From contig NZ_MEHJ01000001.1 in assembly GCF_001746415.1 (NCBI RefSeq), positions 620,001 through 684,000 of the forward strand: DNA of 64,000 bases, given 5' to 3'. Within the stretch, counting starts at the first letter, position 1; the number at the start of each line of letters is the position of its first letter. The position numbers were made by a program, and so were the translations under genes. Shown here one piece after another: positions 54,932 through 63,631 of the stretch. Source of the DNA: Streptomyces agglomeratus (GTDB lineage: Bacteria; Actinomycetota; Actinomycetes; Streptomycetales; Streptomycetaceae). Below the pieces are notes generated by a model. The model searched no databases. It was given only the letters and a program-made list of their open reading frames with translations, and had not been told where the DNA came from.

Positions 54932-56299
54932 GTGCTCAGCATCACGAGCCAGTACCTGGCTCGCTACCGGAATCTCGTCACCGGGGCCGGAGCCTCTGCC
55001 CCGCTGCCCGTCACCGGAGCCCAGCGCCGCTTCATCCTGGTGCGGTCCCTCGACCCCACCGGGCGGCCGGACCTCGTGCCGATGTTCTTCGCCTTCCCGC
55101 GCGGCACGGTGGACGTCGTACGCCTCGCCGCTGCGGCGAATCGCCTGGCGGCACTGCACCCGGTGCTCCGTGGCCGGCCCGGCGTGGTGCGCGGCACCCC
55201 TGTGCTGTGCCTGGAGCAGCCGGAGGTGCCGGTCGTGCGCGTACCCCGAGCGCCCGACGAGGACGCCGGCGCGGCCCTGCGCCGCGCCCTGGGAGCCTGG
55301 GCCCCCGACGGGCCGCCCCTGCGGCTGTTCCTCACCGATGACGCGTCGGAGCGCGGGCCCGCCCGGTACGGGGAGTCCGCCCCGCACGGTCGCGGCGACG
55401 CCCGGGAGGTGCTCGCGATCGTCCTCGACCACACCGCGTGCGACGGCGGGTCACTGGCCCGGATCGTCGGGGAACTGGGCGCCGCTTACGCGGAGGGGCA
55501 CCGGGCGGAGTTACCCGCGCCCGCCGACACAGCCGCCGAACTGGCCGCCTACCGCGACGCCGTGCTGCTCCAGCTCGATGCCGAGGAACGGGCTGCCTCA
55601 CCCGAGGCACTGGCGTACTGGGGCGCCCGGCTGCGAGCCGTCCGCGACCGGGCCCCCGCGCCGCGGCCGGGTGCCCCGGTGGCCGGAACGCTGCCGAGCG
55701 GTTCGGCTTCCGCGATCCTGCCCTCCCCCGCCGCCGGCGTGCCCTTCCCGGAACTGCTCGACGCCTGCCGCGCGGCCGCGCGCGTCCTGTACGGACCCGG
55801 TCACGTGGTGCCGCTCGGCTACCCGTGGGGCGGCCGTCCGCCCGGCGCGGAGCGGGTGCTGGGCTGCTTCCTCAACACGGTGGTCTTCCCGGCCGCCACC
55901 GGGCCCGCCCCTTTGGGCGCGGAGGTTACCGCCGATGCCTGGTGGGACGACCTGGACCGGGCCGACGTCCCCTTCGACGCCGTCGCGCACGCGGCCCGGG
56001 AGGCCGGGTCCGGCTGGTCCGGCCGACTCGACGGGCTTTTGACCGTCGACGACAGCAGGCTGCGGCCCGTGCTCCGCCTGGCCGGTGTCGAGGGCCTGGA
56101 GGTGTACGTCGACGGCAGACCCGTGCGCGGACCCTTCGCGGTCTCCGTCACCCAGGGACGCGAACTGCACGTGCGCATGGGGTGGGACCGCGCCGTGCTG
56201 GACGACCACACCGCCCGGGACGCCTTCGACGCGCTCGCCGGCGCACTCGGGGCCGCGGCCCGGACGGCGCCGGCTGCCGACCGGTGCCCCTCCGCCTGA
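54932..56299 (+). CDS. free-standing condensation-domain protein
   Basis: A 455-residue protein corresponding to one NRPS condensation domain and nothing else. The N-lobe starts LPVTGAQRRFILVRSLDPTG; the active-site motif reads DHTACDG near residue 169, keeping the catalytic second His and the Asp-Gly but with Asp for the first His; the C-lobe has LGCFLNTVVFPA, like the FVNTLPL segment. It could act in trans between the carrier proteins of the neighbouring A-T proteins, release the product, or acylate it. Start: GTG at 54932 with GGAAGG upstream. Codon 194 is TTA (55511-55513), making it bldA-dependent. Confidence 0.85.
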   Translation: MLSITSQYLARYRNLVTGAGASAPLPVTGAQRRFILVRSLDPTGRPDLVPMFFAFPRGTVDVVRLAAAANRLAALHPVLRGRPGVVRGTPVLCLEQPEVPVVRVPRAPDEDAGAALRRALGAWAPDGPPLRLFLTDDASERGPARYGESAPHGRGDAREVLAIVLDHTACDGGSLARIVGELGAAYAEGHRAELPAPADTAAELAAYRDAVLLQLDAEERAASPEALAYWGARLRAVRDRAPAPRPGAPVAGTLPSGSASAILPSPAAGVPFPELLDACRAAARVLYGPGHVVPLGYPWGGRPPGAERVLGCFLNTVVFPAATGPAPLGAEVTADAWWDDLDRADVPFDAVAHAAREAGSGWSGRLDGLLTVDDSRLRPVLRLAGVEGLEVYVDGRPVRGPFAVSVTQGRELHVRMGWDRAVLDDHTARDAFDALAGALGAAARTAPAADRCPSA

Positions 56300-56300
56300 C

Positions 56301-56460
56301 CGTCCCGCACCACCCCAACGGCCCGGACCGTCCGTGCCACCCATCGGCCTTGCCCGTCCGTGCCACCCATCGGCCCGGCTCGTCCGCACCACCCCAACGA
56401 CCGGCCCGTCCCCACCAACCCATCGGCCCGGCCCGTCCGCGCGATCCGCGGCCGGACCGC
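56301..56460. repeat. 26-bp imperfect tandem repeat before the C-A-T gene
   Basis: Five to six units beginning CGTCC at 56301, 56329, 56355, 56381, 56407 and 56434, of 26-28 bp, with the core CGTCCGTGCCACCCATCGGC. They fill most of the 225-bp gap between the free C protein and the C-A-T gene. Unit lengths are not multiples of three and the units are not part of either protein. Confidence 0.8.
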
Positions 56461-56524
56461 ACCACGCCCGGGCACGACCGTGCCCGGCACACCATCACCC
56501 GACCCGACAACCCCAGGGATCATC

Positions 56525-59500
56525 ATGCTTCCGCTCTCCTCCTCGCAGGAGATCGTCTGGCTGCACGAACAAGTGCAACCCGGCAGCCGTGCCTACAACT
56601 TCACCGCGGCGCTCGACCTGTGGGGCCCGCTGGACATCGACGCCCTCGGCCACGGCCTCGCGGCCACGCTCGACCGGCACGCGGGCCTCCGCCTGGAACT
56701 GGTCGCCGTCAGCGGCGCGATGCCCGGCCAGCAGGTGGCCGAGGGCTGCGCGCCCCGGCTGCGCACGGTCGACCTCACCACGGAGCCGCACCCCGAGGCC
56801 GCTTTCCAGGAGCTGCTGCGTACGGAGGCGGAGACCCCGCTCGACACGTACGAAGCACCGTTGCTGCGCTGGACACTGGTGCGGCTCGCGGACCAGCACC
56901 ACCGGCTCGTCCACGTCGAGCACCACCTGATCCACGACGGCCACTCGTTCGCGATCCTGCTCAACGACGTGTTCACCGTCTACCGGGGTCACGTCCTGGG
57001 CGAGCCGGCCGTACTGCCGCCGGCGTCCTCCTACGCCGACCACGTCGACGCGCAGGCGCGCGGCGGGGACGACGGGGCGCGGCGTTCCGGCCTGGACTTC
57101 TGGACCGCCGAACTGGCCGGGCTGTCCTACGACATGCCACTGCCGGGCCTGTCCCGGCCCGGTGCCCGGCGCCGCCACCACGGCGGCCAGATGCGGCAGA
57201 CGGTCGGCGCGGATCTGGCGGAACGCCTGCGCGAACACGCACGCCTGCGCGGCCTGACGCCGTTCTCCACCCTCCTCGGCCTCTTCGCCGAACTGCTGCG
57301 CCGCCACGGCGGCCGCTCGCAGCTGGTCGTCGGCACCGCGGTCGGCAACCGGCCCCGCGGGCACGAGGAGACCGTCGGCATGTTCGTCAACACCATCCCT
57401 CTGCCGCTGCGGCTGGACCCGGCCGCCCCGGCCGAGGAGACGATGGACGAGGTGACCGACGTCCTCATCCGCGCGCTGCCGCATCAGGACGTGCCGGTCC
57501 AGGAGCTGACCCGCGCCCTCGGGCTGCACACGTCGGGGGCCGACAACCCGCTGTTCGACGTGATGTTCAGCGCTCATGACGCCGCGCTGCCCGAGATCGA
57601 CGTACCCGGTCTGGACATCACCCTGTTCGAGGGGTTCAACACCGGTACCACCAGGTTCGATCTGGACGTCGTGTTGCTGCCCGACGACCGTCGCGGCGTC
57701 GGCCCGCGGCACGGCGCCGCCGGCATGACCCTGGTCTGGGACTACGACGCCGACATGTTCGGCGAGGAAGTGGTGCGGCTGCTCGCCGGCCGGTTCCTGG
57801 ACCTCCTGCGGGCCTACCTCGACGCCCCGGGCACCACCCTGGCCGACCTGGCGCTCCCCGGGCCAGTCGCACAGCGGTCCCCCGAGCCCGTCGCCGGGCA
57901 GACCCCCGGCGCGCCCGCCGCCGAACCGGCCCTTCTCACCCACGCCCCCGGGGCCGGCCCGCTCGACTCGCTCACCGCGCACGACGCGTCCCTCCCGGCG
58001 ATGCTCATCGGCGCCCGGCGCCTCACGTACGGCGATCTGGAGGCCAGGGTCACCGCCCTCGCCGAGCGACTGCTCGCGGCCGGGGTGACCGCCGGTCAGC
58101 CCGTGGCGGCCGTCCTGCCGCGCGGCGCCGACGCGGTCGTCACACTGCTCGCCTGCCTCCGCACCGGGGCGGTCCACTGCCCGCTGTCGCCATCGGATCC
58201 GCCGGCCCGGCTTGACCTGCTGCTGCGCCGTCTGGAACCGGCCCTCGTCCTCACCTCGGCCGAGCACCCCGTGGCGGTCCCCGACGGTATGCCGACCGCC
58301 ACGGTGGACGCACCGGAGCTGCCGAAGGCGCACGCCGCCCACGCGGTCCCGGGCGCCGCGTACATCATCCACACCTCCGGATCGACCGGCACGCCCAAGC
58401 CCGTCGCCGTCGGCCGCACGGCACTGGCGAACCATCTGACCGGGGTGGCCGACCGGTTCGGCTTGCGTCACGGCGACCGGGTGCTGCTGTTCGCCCAGCC
58501 GTCGTTCGACGTGGCCCTGGAAGAGGTGCTGCCCTCCCTGTACGCGGGGGCGTGCCTCGTCGTACCCGAGCGCGAGGTCCTCACCGGCAGCGAACTGACC
58601 GAGCTGCTGACCGAAGCCCGTGTCACCGTGGTCAACCTCCCGACCAGCTACTTCCTCGCCACCCGGGAGGAGTTGCGGCCCGCCCTCCGGGACGGCCGGT
58701 GGGCGCCGCGGCTGGTGGTGCTCGGTGGTGAGCGCCTCCCGGCCGACGTGCTGCGCGCCTTCCTGGTGGACACCGGCGCCGTGGTGCTCAACGCCTACGG
58801 CGTCACCGAAGCCGCCATCAGCTCCACCGTCCACCGCATCACCGCCGGCGACCTGGCCGACGGGGCGGAGGTCCCGCTCGGGACCGAACTGCCCGGTGAG
58901 CGAGTCCACATCCTCGACGAGCACCGCCGCCCCCTGCCGGACGGCGCGGTGGGTGAGCTCGCGATCGCCGGGGCGGGGCTTGCCGAGGGTTACGTCGGCA
59001 ACCCGGAGGCCACGGCCGCGCGGTTCGTGCACCTTGACGCGCTCGGCGGTGAACGGGTCTACCTGACCGGCGACGTGGGCTACCGGGGCCTGGACGGGCT
59101 GCTGTACTTCCTCGGCCGCCGGGACAACCAGGTCAAGCTGCGCGGTTACCGGATCGAGCTGGAGGAGGTCGAGGCGGCCGCCTCGGCCGCGCTCGGCGGC
59201 CGTTCCTGTGCCGTCGTCCTGAACACCGACGCCACGGGCGGACCCCGGCTGGTCGGGTTCCTGGAGTGTCCCGACGAGGGCGGGGCGTGGGACGAACGGG
59301 CGTTGCACGCGGAGCTCGGCCGACGGTTGCCGGCCGCCCTCGTACCGGGGCGTTGGGTGCGCCTCGACGCGATGCCCACGCTGGCGGGCGGTAAGCCGGA
59401 CCGCACGGCACTCGCACGCAGGGCGGCGGAGCCCGGCCCGGCAGGCGCCGCGCACCCGTCGGGCCATGAGGACGCGGGCGGCTGCGCGCGTCTGCCCGGC

Positions 59501-59809
59501 TCGGGCGACAGGGTGGCGCGAAGCGGCGAGGACCGCACAGTTGGGACGCCGGCCGACCCGATGACCGTGCTGCTGGCCGACGGCTGGCGTGAAGTCCTGG
59601 GGCACGACCGCTTCGACGGGACCACCGACTTCTTCGGGGCCGGCGGCCACTCCCTGCTCGCCGCGCAGTTGGCGGCCTGGCTGGAGCCCCGGCTCGGACA
59701 CCGTCCGCCGATGCGGCTCTTCTTCCGTAACCCCGTTCTCGCCGACCAGGCCGGAGCACTCGCCGCCACCGCCAATGCCACCGCCACCGCCACTTCGACG
59801 GAGTCGTGA
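56525..59809 (+). CDS. NRPS module, C-A-T
   Basis: A 1094-residue synthetase with condensation (about 1-440), adenylation (about 480-970) and carrier (about 1015-1085) domains. The C motif is HHLIHDG at 133. Adenylation core motifs: A3 TSGSTGTPKP near 616, A5 NAYGVTEAA, A7 YLTGDVGYR, A8 NQVKLRGYRIELEEVE, A10 GGKPDR (usually NGKVDR). The carrier attachment Ser is in GGHSLL near 1043. By alignment to PheA the specificity code reads D-V-E-N-V-G-A-I-S-K, near the codes of N-hydroxyornithine domains as I recall them, which is weak evidence. The start is ATG at 56525; the frame is open through the upstream repeats. No tailoring domain is present. Confidence 0.93.
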   Translation: MLPLSSSQEIVWLHEQVQPGSRAYNFTAALDLWGPLDIDALGHGLAATLDRHAGLRLELVAVSGAMPGQQVAEGCAPRLRTVDLTTEPHPEAAFQELLRTEAETPLDTYEAPLLRWTLVRLADQHHRLVHVEHHLIHDGHSFAILLNDVFTVYRGHVLGEPAVLPPASSYADHVDAQARGGDDGARRSGLDFWTAELAGLSYDMPLPGLSRPGARRRHHGGQMRQTVGADLAERLREHARLRGLTPFSTLLGLFAELLRRHGGRSQLVVGTAVGNRPRGHEETVGMFVNTIPLPLRLDPAAPAEETMDEVTDVLIRALPHQDVPVQELTRALGLHTSGADNPLFDVMFSAHDAALPEIDVPGLDITLFEGFNTGTTRFDLDVVLLPDDRRGVGPRHGAAGMTLVWDYDADMFGEEVVRLLAGRFLDLLRAYLDAPGTTLADLALPGPVAQRSPEPVAGQTPGAPAAEPALLTHAPGAGPLDSLTAHDASLPAMLIGARRLTYGDLEARVTALAERLLAAGVTAGQPVAAVLPRGADAVVTLLACLRTGAVHCPLSPSDPPARLDLLLRRLEPALVLTSAEHPVAVPDGMPTATVDAPELPKAHAAHAVPGAAYIIHTSGSTGTPKPVAVGRTALANHLTGVADRFGLRHGDRVLLFAQPSFDVALEEVLPSLYAGACLVVPEREVLTGSELTELLTEARVTVVNLPTSYFLATREELRPALRDGRWAPRLVVLGGERLPADVLRAFLVDTGAVVLNAYGVTEAAISSTVHRITAGDLADGAEVPLGTELPGERVHILDEHRRPLPDGAVGELAIAGAGLAEGYVGNPEATAARFVHLDALGGERVYLTGDVGYRGLDGLLYFLGRRDNQVKLRGYRIELEEVEAAASAALGGRSCAVVLNTDATGGPRLVGFLECPDEGGAWDERALHAELGRRLPAALVPGRWVRLDAMPTLAGGKPDRTALARRAAEPGPAGAAHPSGHEDAGGCARLPGSGDRVARSGEDRTVGTPADPMTVLLADGWREVLGHDRFDGTTDFFGAGGHSLLAAQLAAWLEPRLGHRPPMRLFFRNPVLADQAGALAATANATATATSTES

Positions 59810-59811
59810 CC

Positions 59812-61746
59812 ATGCAGCCGACAACCTTCCCGTCCGACACGCCGACCACCGGTCCCGCCCGAAGGGTTCCGGACGGCCTTCCGGACGGCGCTCCGCTGAG
59901 TGTCGTCCAGGGCGCCGCGACCCCCGGTGACGGGACGGCCGGGGTGCTCGCCCTGTTCGAGACCTGGGTACGCCGCACCCCGGCCGCACCCGCCGTGATC
60001 GACGGCGATCACACCTGCACGTACCGGCAGCTCGATGCCGCCGCCGACCAGGTCGTGACCGTCCTGCGCGACCGGGTGGGGGCGGGCGACCTGGTCGGTG
60101 TCTGCCTGGACCGCTCCGCCGCGCTCGTCGTGACGGCCGTGGCGATCGCCAGGATCGGCGCGGTGTACCTGCCGCTGGGGCCGCGCCCCGGTGAGCGCCG
60201 CCTCGGCGCCGTCACGGAGGACCTGGACGTCGTCTGCCTGATCGGTGACGCCGCTGTGCTCCCTCCCCGGCACCGGGCCGCCGAGCACATCCGCCTGCCA
60301 CTGCCGGGCGAAGGCGCCAACGCGGCCGACGCCGTGGTGGCGGCCTTCGCCCCACCGCCCCCCGGCGCTCTGCGCGCACCTCGCGAAGCGTTCTACGCCG
60401 TGCTGACGTCCGGCTCCACGGGCCGGCCCAAGGCGGTCGTCGTCGCCGAGCCGGCCCTCGGCACGGTGCTCGACTGGTACCGCGCGGAAACGGGACTCGC
60501 GCCCGGTGACCGACAGTCCCTGCTCATCGGCGTCGCTTTCGACCCGCACTTGCTGGAGCTGTGGGCCGGGCTGACCTCGGGCGCTGCCCTCGTGCCCGCG
60601 CCGGACGACGTCCGCTGGGACACCGGACTGCTCACCTCGTGGTGGCGCGAGGCCGCCATATCCGTGGCGGTCGCCGCCACTCCCACGGTCGAGCCGATGC
60701 TGGAGCAGCCCTGGCCGCAGGACCTGGTTCTGCGCCATCTCGTCGTCGGCGGCGACCGCATGCGCCGCCGTCCGGGCGCCGACGTGACCGCGACCGTCCA
60801 CAACGCCTACGGCCCCGCGGAAGCCACCGTCGTCACCACCACCCACGCCATGCGCGCTGCGGACGCCGACGCGGAGGGCCCCGGCGCTCCGCCGATCGGA
60901 GTCCCCCTGCCGGGGGTGACCGTGGTCGTCACCGGCGCCGACGGCCGGCCCGTGGCACGGGGCGAGGAGGGCGAACTCCGTATCGGCGGCAGCGCCCTGG
61001 CGCTCGGGTACCTGGACCCGGAGCTGACCGCTTCCCGCTTCACCGACCCCGCGCCCGGCGTCGTACTTCCAGGAGTGGGCCGGCTGTACCGCACCGGCGA
61101 CCGGGTACGGATGCGGCAGGACGGGCCGCTGGAGTTCCTCGGCCGTCTCGACGACCAGGTGAAGATCAGTGGCGTACGGATCGAGCCCGCCGAGGTCGAG
61201 GCCGCACTGGAGCGGGACCCGGCCGTCCGCGGCGCCGTCGTCACCGCGCCGCGCACCCCCGACGGCCGGACGCGCCTGGTGGCGTACGTACGACTCGTAC
61301 CCGGTGCCGCGGCCTCCGGCGAAGCGCTGCTGACAGCGGTGCGGGCGTGGCTGCCCGAACAGGCCGTGCCGTCGGCCGTACGGCTCGTCGACTCCTTCCC
61401 GCTGGACGCCAACGGCAAGGTCGACCGGGCAGAACTGACACAGGAAGCGACCGCCCCGGGCGCGGCCGGCGCACCGGATGCCGGTGCACCGGCCTCCGCG
61501 ACCCCCGGCGAGCGGCTCGTGCTCGCCGCCGTACGCGACCTTCTCGCGCGGCCCACGACCGTACTGTCCGACAACTTCACGGAGGTGGGCGGCACTTCGA
61601 TTGTCGCGGCCCGGCTGCTGACCGTCATCGAACGGGAAGGCGGCGTACGTCTGCGTGCGCCGGAACTCCTGCGCCAGCCGGACCTGCGGGCCGTCGCCGC
61701 CCTCGTCGACCGCCGCCGCGAGGCGGCACAGGGAGCGGGTGCCTGA
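59812..61746 (+). CDS. NRPS A-T protein (no C domain)
   Basis: A 644-residue adenylation-carrier didomain. A3 is TSGSTGRPKA near 200, A4 AFDPHLLELW, A5 NAYGPAEATV, A7 LYRTGDRVRM, A8 DQVKISGVRIEPAEVE, A10 DANGKVDR; the carrier site is EVGGTSIV with Ser near 595. The code reads D-P-L-A-V-G-A-V-V-K, which I do not recognise. ATG at 59812 is 2 bp after the upstream stop; GTG at 59806 overlaps that stop and is also possible. It lacks a condensation domain, so it must hand its amino acid to a C domain on another protein. Confidence 0.93.
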   Translation: MQPTTFPSDTPTTGPARRVPDGLPDGAPLSVVQGAATPGDGTAGVLALFETWVRRTPAAPAVIDGDHTCTYRQLDAAADQVVTVLRDRVGAGDLVGVCLDRSAALVVTAVAIARIGAVYLPLGPRPGERRLGAVTEDLDVVCLIGDAAVLPPRHRAAEHIRLPLPGEGANAADAVVAAFAPPPPGALRAPREAFYAVLTSGSTGRPKAVVVAEPALGTVLDWYRAETGLAPGDRQSLLIGVAFDPHLLELWAGLTSGAALVPAPDDVRWDTGLLTSWWREAAISVAVAATPTVEPMLEQPWPQDLVLRHLVVGGDRMRRRPGADVTATVHNAYGPAEATVVTTTHAMRAADADAEGPGAPPIGVPLPGVTVVVTGADGRPVARGEEGELRIGGSALALGYLDPELTASRFTDPAPGVVLPGVGRLYRTGDRVRMRQDGPLEFLGRLDDQVKISGVRIEPAEVEAALERDPAVRGAVVTAPRTPDGRTRLVAYVRLVPGAAASGEALLTAVRAWLPEQAVPSAVRLVDSFPLDANGKVDRAELTQEATAPGAAGAPDAGAPASATPGERLVLAAVRDLLARPTTVLSDNFTEVGGTSIVAARLLTVIEREGGVRLRAPELLRQPDLRAVAALVDRRREAAQGAGA

Positions 61747-61747
61747 G

Positions 61748-63631
61748 ATGACCGCCCTCACCACCCGCACCGACACCGCCTCGAAGGAAGAACCTGTGCC
61801 GACCGAACGCACCCAGGCCGCCCCCGACAGTCCCCGGCCGCCGTTCGCTGCCGGGCTGCCCGCCCTCGTGGCGTGGCACGCCGAACGCACCCCGCACGCC
61901 CTGGCCGTGGCCGATGGAGACACCACCCTCACCTACGCCGGCCTCGTCTCCTGGGCCCGGGCTCTCGCCGCCCATCTGCACGAGCACGGTGTCCGGCCGG
62001 GTGACCGCGTGGCGCTGCTCATGCCGCGCTCCGCGCGCACCGTCGTCGCGACGCTCGCCCTGTGGTGGGCGGGCGCCACCTGCGTACCGCTCGATCCGGC
62101 GCACCCCCGCCCGCGTTCCGAGGCGATGGCCGCCGACGCAGGCGTGACGCTGACCGTCGGTGACGGCAAGCTCCTCGAATCGGTGGCCCTCACCGGCCCG
62201 TCCCTCGCGCTCCCCGCGGAGGAGCCGCTGTCCGGCTCCCGGGCGGCCGCACCCGAACCGGGGCCCGGCGCGGCGGCGTTCATCATGTTCACCTCCGGCT
62301 CGACCGGACGCCCCAAGGGTGTCTGTGTGCCGCACCGGGCCGTCGCCGAGCTGTTGTCCGAGCCGGCGTACGTCACCCTCACCACGCGGGACCGGGTGCT
62401 CTTCCACTCCCCCATGACCTTCGACGCGTCGACGTTCGAGGTGTGGGCAGCCCTCGCCAACGGCGCCGCCGTGGTGGTGTGCACCGTCGAACGGCCCTCT
62501 TTCGAGGACCTGGCCCAGCAGGTGGAACGCCACGGCGCGACCGTCGCCTTCTTCACCACCGCCCTCTTCCACCGGCTCGCCGCCCGCCGCTCCCGGGTGT
62601 TCTCCCTGCTCCGCACAGTCGTGGTGGGCGGGGAAGCGCTGTCCGCCGAGCACGCCCGGCGGGTTCTGCGCGCGTTCCCCTGGCTGGAACTGGTCAATGG
62701 CTACGGCCCCACGGAGACGACCACGTTCGCCACCGCGCACCGGGTCACCGATGCGGACTGCGACGGCCACGTGCCGATCGGCCGGCCCATCGCGGGCGCG
62801 ACCGCGCACGTCCTGGACGGCACCGGGCGGCGGCCCGTCCCCGACGGCGGGCGGGGCGAGCTGTGGATCGGGGGCAGCCGGTTGGCACACGGCTACACCG
62901 GCCTCCCCGAGCTCACCGCCGAACGCTTCGTCGACCACCCCGAGCTGGGCCGTCTGTACCGCACCGGCGACCTCGTCTCCGTCCGTCCGGACGGCAACCT
63001 GGACTTCCACGGCCGGACCGACGACCAGGTGAAGGTGCGGGGCTTCCGCGTCGAACCGGGGGAAGTAGAGCACGCCCTGCGCCGGCAGCCCGACGTGGAC
63101 GACGCCGCCGTCACGGTGCTCCGGCCCACCCCCGACGACGCCCGGCTCGTCGCCTACGTCGTGGCGGCCCCCGGTCCCGTGCCCCGGTCCGGCGTGCTGC
63201 GTGACCGTCTCGCCGCGACCCTGCCCGCGCACCTGGTCCCCGACGAGGTGACGATCGTCGGCCGGCTGCCGCTGACCCCTTCCGGGAAGGTCGACCGCCG
63301 GGCTCTGGCCGCTCTCGGAACCGGGGACGGGGACGCGACCCCGGCCGCGCCGCTGACGCCGTTGCAGCAGGCGGTCGCGGACATATGGAGCCGCGCACTG
63401 GGGCGCGAGGTCACCCAGCCGGACGCCGACTTCCTGGCCCTGGGCGGTCACTCCCTGCTGGCTCTCGTCGTCACCGACGACCTGCGCGAGGAGCTGGGCG
63501 TCGACGTGCCACTCGCCGGCTTCTTCGCCGCCCCGACGGTGGCCGGCCAGGCCGCCCTGGTCGAGCAGGCCCTGCTCGACGCCCACAGCGATCTGCGCCC
63601 GAGCGCCCAGGAGGACACCGATGACCAGTGA
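61748..63631 (+). CDS. NRPS A-T protein (no C domain), valine-like code
   Basis: A 627-residue adenylation-carrier didomain. A3 is TSGSTGRPKG near 181, A4 TFDASTFEVW, A5 NGYGPTETTT, A7 LYRTGDLVSV, A8 DQVKVRGFRVEPGEVE, A10 PSGKVDR; the carrier site is LGGHSLL near 568. The code D-A-F-F-V-G-G-T-F-K is two changes from the valine code DAFWIGGTFK of gramicidin/tyrocidine, so a branched aliphatic residue is likely. ATG at 61748 is 1 bp after the previous stop, but GTG at 61796 has the better GGAAGAA ribosome binding site. The next gene's ATG overlaps its stop by 11 bp. Confidence 0.93.
   Translation: MTALTTRTDTASKEEPVPTERTQAAPDSPRPPFAAGLPALVAWHAERTPHALAVADGDTTLTYAGLVSWARALAAHLHEHGVRPGDRVALLMPRSARTVVATLALWWAGATCVPLDPAHPRPRSEAMAADAGVTLTVGDGKLLESVALTGPSLALPAEEPLSGSRAAAPEPGPGAAAFIMFTSGSTGRPKGVCVPHRAVAELLSEPAYVTLTTRDRVLFHSPMTFDASTFEVWAALANGAAVVVCTVERPSFEDLAQQVERHGATVAFFTTALFHRLAARRSRVFSLLRTVVVGGEALSAEHARRVLRAFPWLELVNGYGPTETTTFATAHRVTDADCDGHVPIGRPIAGATAHVLDGTGRRPVPDGGRGELWIGGSRLAHGYTGLPELTAERFVDHPELGRLYRTGDLVSVRPDGNLDFHGRTDDQVKVRGFRVEPGEVEHALRRQPDVDDAAVTVLRPTPDDARLVAYVVAAPGPVPRSGVLRDRLAATLPAHLVPDEVTIVGRLPLTPSGKVDRRALAALGTGDGDATPAAPLTPLQQAVADIWSRALGREVTQPDADFLALGGHSLLALVVTDDLREELGVDVPLAGFFAAPTVAGQAALVEQALLDAHSDLRPSAQEDTDDQ

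Noticed and set aside
56301..56524. N-terminal extension of the C-A-T protein through the tandem repeats
   Set aside because: The frame is open, but the translated text is Pro/Arg repeats without C-domain similarity, and the domain starts immediately after the ATG at 56525.
56495..59989. A 1164-codon open frame antisense to the C-A-T gene, with similar long frames opposite the A-T genes
   Set aside because: The forward strand encodes all core NRPS motifs in order; the reverse frames have no domain and repetitive Gly/Arg/Val content.
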